From Clostridia bacterium (GTDB taxonomy: Bacteria > Bacillota > Clostridia > Christensenellales > CAG-1252): a stretch of 13,639 bases of DNA. Below, piece by piece: positions 12,265 to 13,639 of the stretch (its first letter is position 1; each line of letters starts with the position of its first letter). The notes below the pieces were generated by a model. The model saw only the letters and a program-made list of their open reading frames with translations. It searched no databases and was not told the DNA's origin. Position numbers and translations under genes: made by a program. The DNA lies in the NCBI GenBank assembly GCA_017615495.1, contig JAGAAA010000067.1, positions 1-13,639 of the forward strand. Direction: 5' to 3'.

Positions 12265-13639
12265 ATGGACAAAATTTTGGTGCTGGATTTCGGCGGTCAG
12301 TACGACATGCTGATCGCGCGTCGCGTCAGGGAACGCGGCGTTTATGCGGAAGTGGTCCCGTTCAATAAGATCACCACGGCGGAGATCGTTTCGCGCGGGT
12401 ATACCGGGATTATTTTTACCGGCGGGCCCAACAGCGTTTACGAGGCGGGTTCCCCCTCCTTTTCCAAGGATATCTTGGAGATAGGCGTGCCCATCCTCGG
12501 CATTTGCTACGGCATGCAACTGATGAGTTATCTTGCAGGCGGCAAAGTCGTCAATGCGGCGGAAGGAGAGTACGGAAAGGTGAGCGTCACAGTTTCGTCC
12601 TCGCCGCTGTTCAAGGACGTTCCTAAGGAGAGCATCGCTTGGATGAGCCACCGCGATTACGTCGCAAAGGCTCCGGAAGGTTTTGAGGTCATCGCCACGA
12701 CGGATAAGTGCCCGACGGCGGCGATCGGCAACGCGGCTAAAAAACTTTACGGCGTGCAGTTCCATCCCGAAGTTACGCACACCGCCTTTGGCGGCAAGAT
12801 GCTGGAAAACTTCCTGTTCGAGGTTTGCAAGTGCAAGCAGGATTGGAACATGGAAAGTTTTATTGAAAGTTCGGTCAAAAAGTTCCGCGACAAGTGTGCG
12901 GGCAAAAAGGTGCTTCTTGCCCTGTCCGGCGGGGTGGATTCCTCGGTGGCGGCGGCTTTGATGCACAAGGCGGTGGGGGATGACCTCATTTGCGTGTTCG
13001 TCGACCACGGTCTTCTCCGTAAGGGAGAGGGCGACCTTGTGGAAAACACCTTCAAGGGCAAGTTCGGCATGAACCTCGTCAGAGTCAACGCGGAAGATCG
13101 CTTCCTCAAGAAGCTCGCGGGCGTGGTGGAACCGGAAAAGAAGCGTAAGATCATCGGCGAAGAATTTATTCGCGTGTTTGAAGAGCAGGGGCGCATCCTC
13201 GGCAAGGTGGATTACCTGTGCCAAGGCACCATTTATCCCGACGTTATCGAAAGCGGAAAGGGGGATGCTTCCACGATCAAGAGCCATCACAACGTTGGCG
13301 GGTTGCCCTCGGTCATTGACTTTGAGGAGATCGTCGAGCCTCTGCGCGATTTGTTTAAGGATGAAGTCCGTCAAGTCGGACTGAAACTCGGGTTACCTCC
13401 GGATCTCGTTTGGAGACAGCCGTTCCCCGGTCCCGGGCTTGCCGTTAGGATCATCGGCGAGATCACCAAGGAGAAAGCGGATCTTTTGAGAGAAGCGGAC
13501 GCCATCTTCCGGGAAGAGATCAAGGCTGCCATGAAGGAAAACGCCCCCAACCAATACTTCGCCGTTTTGACGGATACCAGAAGCGTGGGTGTGATGGGCG
13601 ACGCCAGAAGTTACGGTTACGTACTCGCGCTGCGTGCGG
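12265..13639 (+). CDS. guaA: GMP synthase (glutamine-hydrolysing), C-terminus cut by window edge
   Basis: Amination of XMP to GMP using glutamine and ATP. 458 codons are visible of an expected ~510, and no stop is reached. Class I amidotransferase domain: LVLDFGGQYDMLIARRVRER, FTGGPNSVYE, nucleophile Cys81 in GICYGMQ, and His167/Glu169 in FHPEVTHT. ATP-pyrophosphatase domain: SGGVDSS (221-227), CVFVDHGLLRKGE, CQGTIYPDVIES, SHHNVGGLP, RQPFPGPGLAVRI and DTRSVGVMGDARSYGY. All catalytic motifs are present. TAAGGAG, which overlaps the purB stop, gives a good ribosome binding site for the ATG at 12265. As a glutamine consumer it fits in an operon led by glutamine/glutamate cycle genes. Confidence 0.96.
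   Translation, partial: MDKILVLDFGGQYDMLIARRVRERGVYAEVVPFNKITTAEIVSRGYTGIIFTGGPNSVYEAGSPSFSKDILEIGVPILGICYGMQLMSYLAGGKVVNAAEGEYGKVSVTVSSSPLFKDVPKESIAWMSHRDYVAKAPEGFEVIATTDKCPTAAIGNAAKKLYGVQFHPEVTHTAFGGKMLENFLFEVCKCKQDWNMESFIESSVKKFRDKCAGKKVLLALSGGVDSSVAAALMHKAVGDDLICVFVDHGLLRKGEGDLVENTFKGKFGMNLVRVNAEDRFLKKLAGVVEPEKKRKIIGEEFIRVFEEQGRILGKVDYLCQGTIYPDVIESGKGDASTIKSHHNVGGLPSVIDFEEIVEPLRDLFKDEVRQVGLKLGLPPDLVWRQPFPGPGLAVRIIGEITKEKADLLREADAIFREEIKAAMKENAPNQYFAVLTDTRSVGVMGDARSYGYVLALRA

Noticed and set aside
12010..13374. A 454-codon minus-strand open frame opposite purB-guaA
   Set aside because: It spans two clearly conserved plus-strand genes and has no family features; it is a shadow frame.

Overview
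This window is a nitrogen-assimilation and purine end-branch locus from what looks like a Gram-positive Clostridia-type bacterium. The signs are strong AGGAGG-type ribosome binding sites, near-consensus TTGACA/TATAAT promoters, a type III glutamine synthetase, a split ('archaeal-type') glutamate synthase and an ANTAR antiterminator of the kind found beside clostridial nitrogen genes. The coding sequence is fairly GC-rich and the intergenic DNA is AT-rich. I cannot name a genus. I see no rRNA, tRNA, CRISPR array or mobile element.

Layout. On the minus strand, glnN (type III glutamine synthetase, 204-2291) is followed after 18 bp by amt (ammonium transporter, 1-185, cut by the window edge). A 437-bp divergent control region (2292-2728) separates them from a tightly packed plus-strand operon of at least ten genes. 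Its order is: glutaminase subunit of glutamate synthase (2729-3820), Fe-S/FMN synthase subunit (3817-5322), four-cluster ferredoxin subunit (5324-5755), FAD/NAD(P)H oxidoreductase (5757-6986), GXGXG subunit (6976-7692), a divergent type I glutamine synthetase homologue (7704-8948), an ANTAR RNA-binding regulator with a degenerate receiver domain (8952-9521), purA (9524-10816), purB (10838-12253) and guaA (12265-end, cut). Gaps are 21 bp or less, and two junctions overlap.

How it works together. Amt imports ammonium, GlnN makes glutamine, and the five-part glutamate synthase regenerates glutamate. Glutamine and glutamine-derived nitrogen are then spent on AMP and GMP synthesis by PurA, PurB and GuaA.

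Most interesting signal. Both divergent transcripts begin, within a few bases of the predicted start site, with a small hairpin carrying the same hexaloop, AAAGGC. This fits the A-at-1, G-at-4 hexaloop described for ANTAR target RNAs. A second short hairpin follows directly. In both leaders the loop and 3' arm of the first hairpin are also the 5' arm of a Rho-independent-type terminator, so hairpin and terminator exclude each other. The likely cognate ANTAR protein is encoded in the plus-strand operon. Its receiver has Asn where the phospho-accepting Asp should be, and its upstream neighbour is a glutamine synthetase homologue that has lost the second metal site and the catalytic flap Glu. The inference is a phosphorylation-independent antitermination switch for nitrogen assimilation, perhaps informed by a glutamine-synthetase-like sensor.
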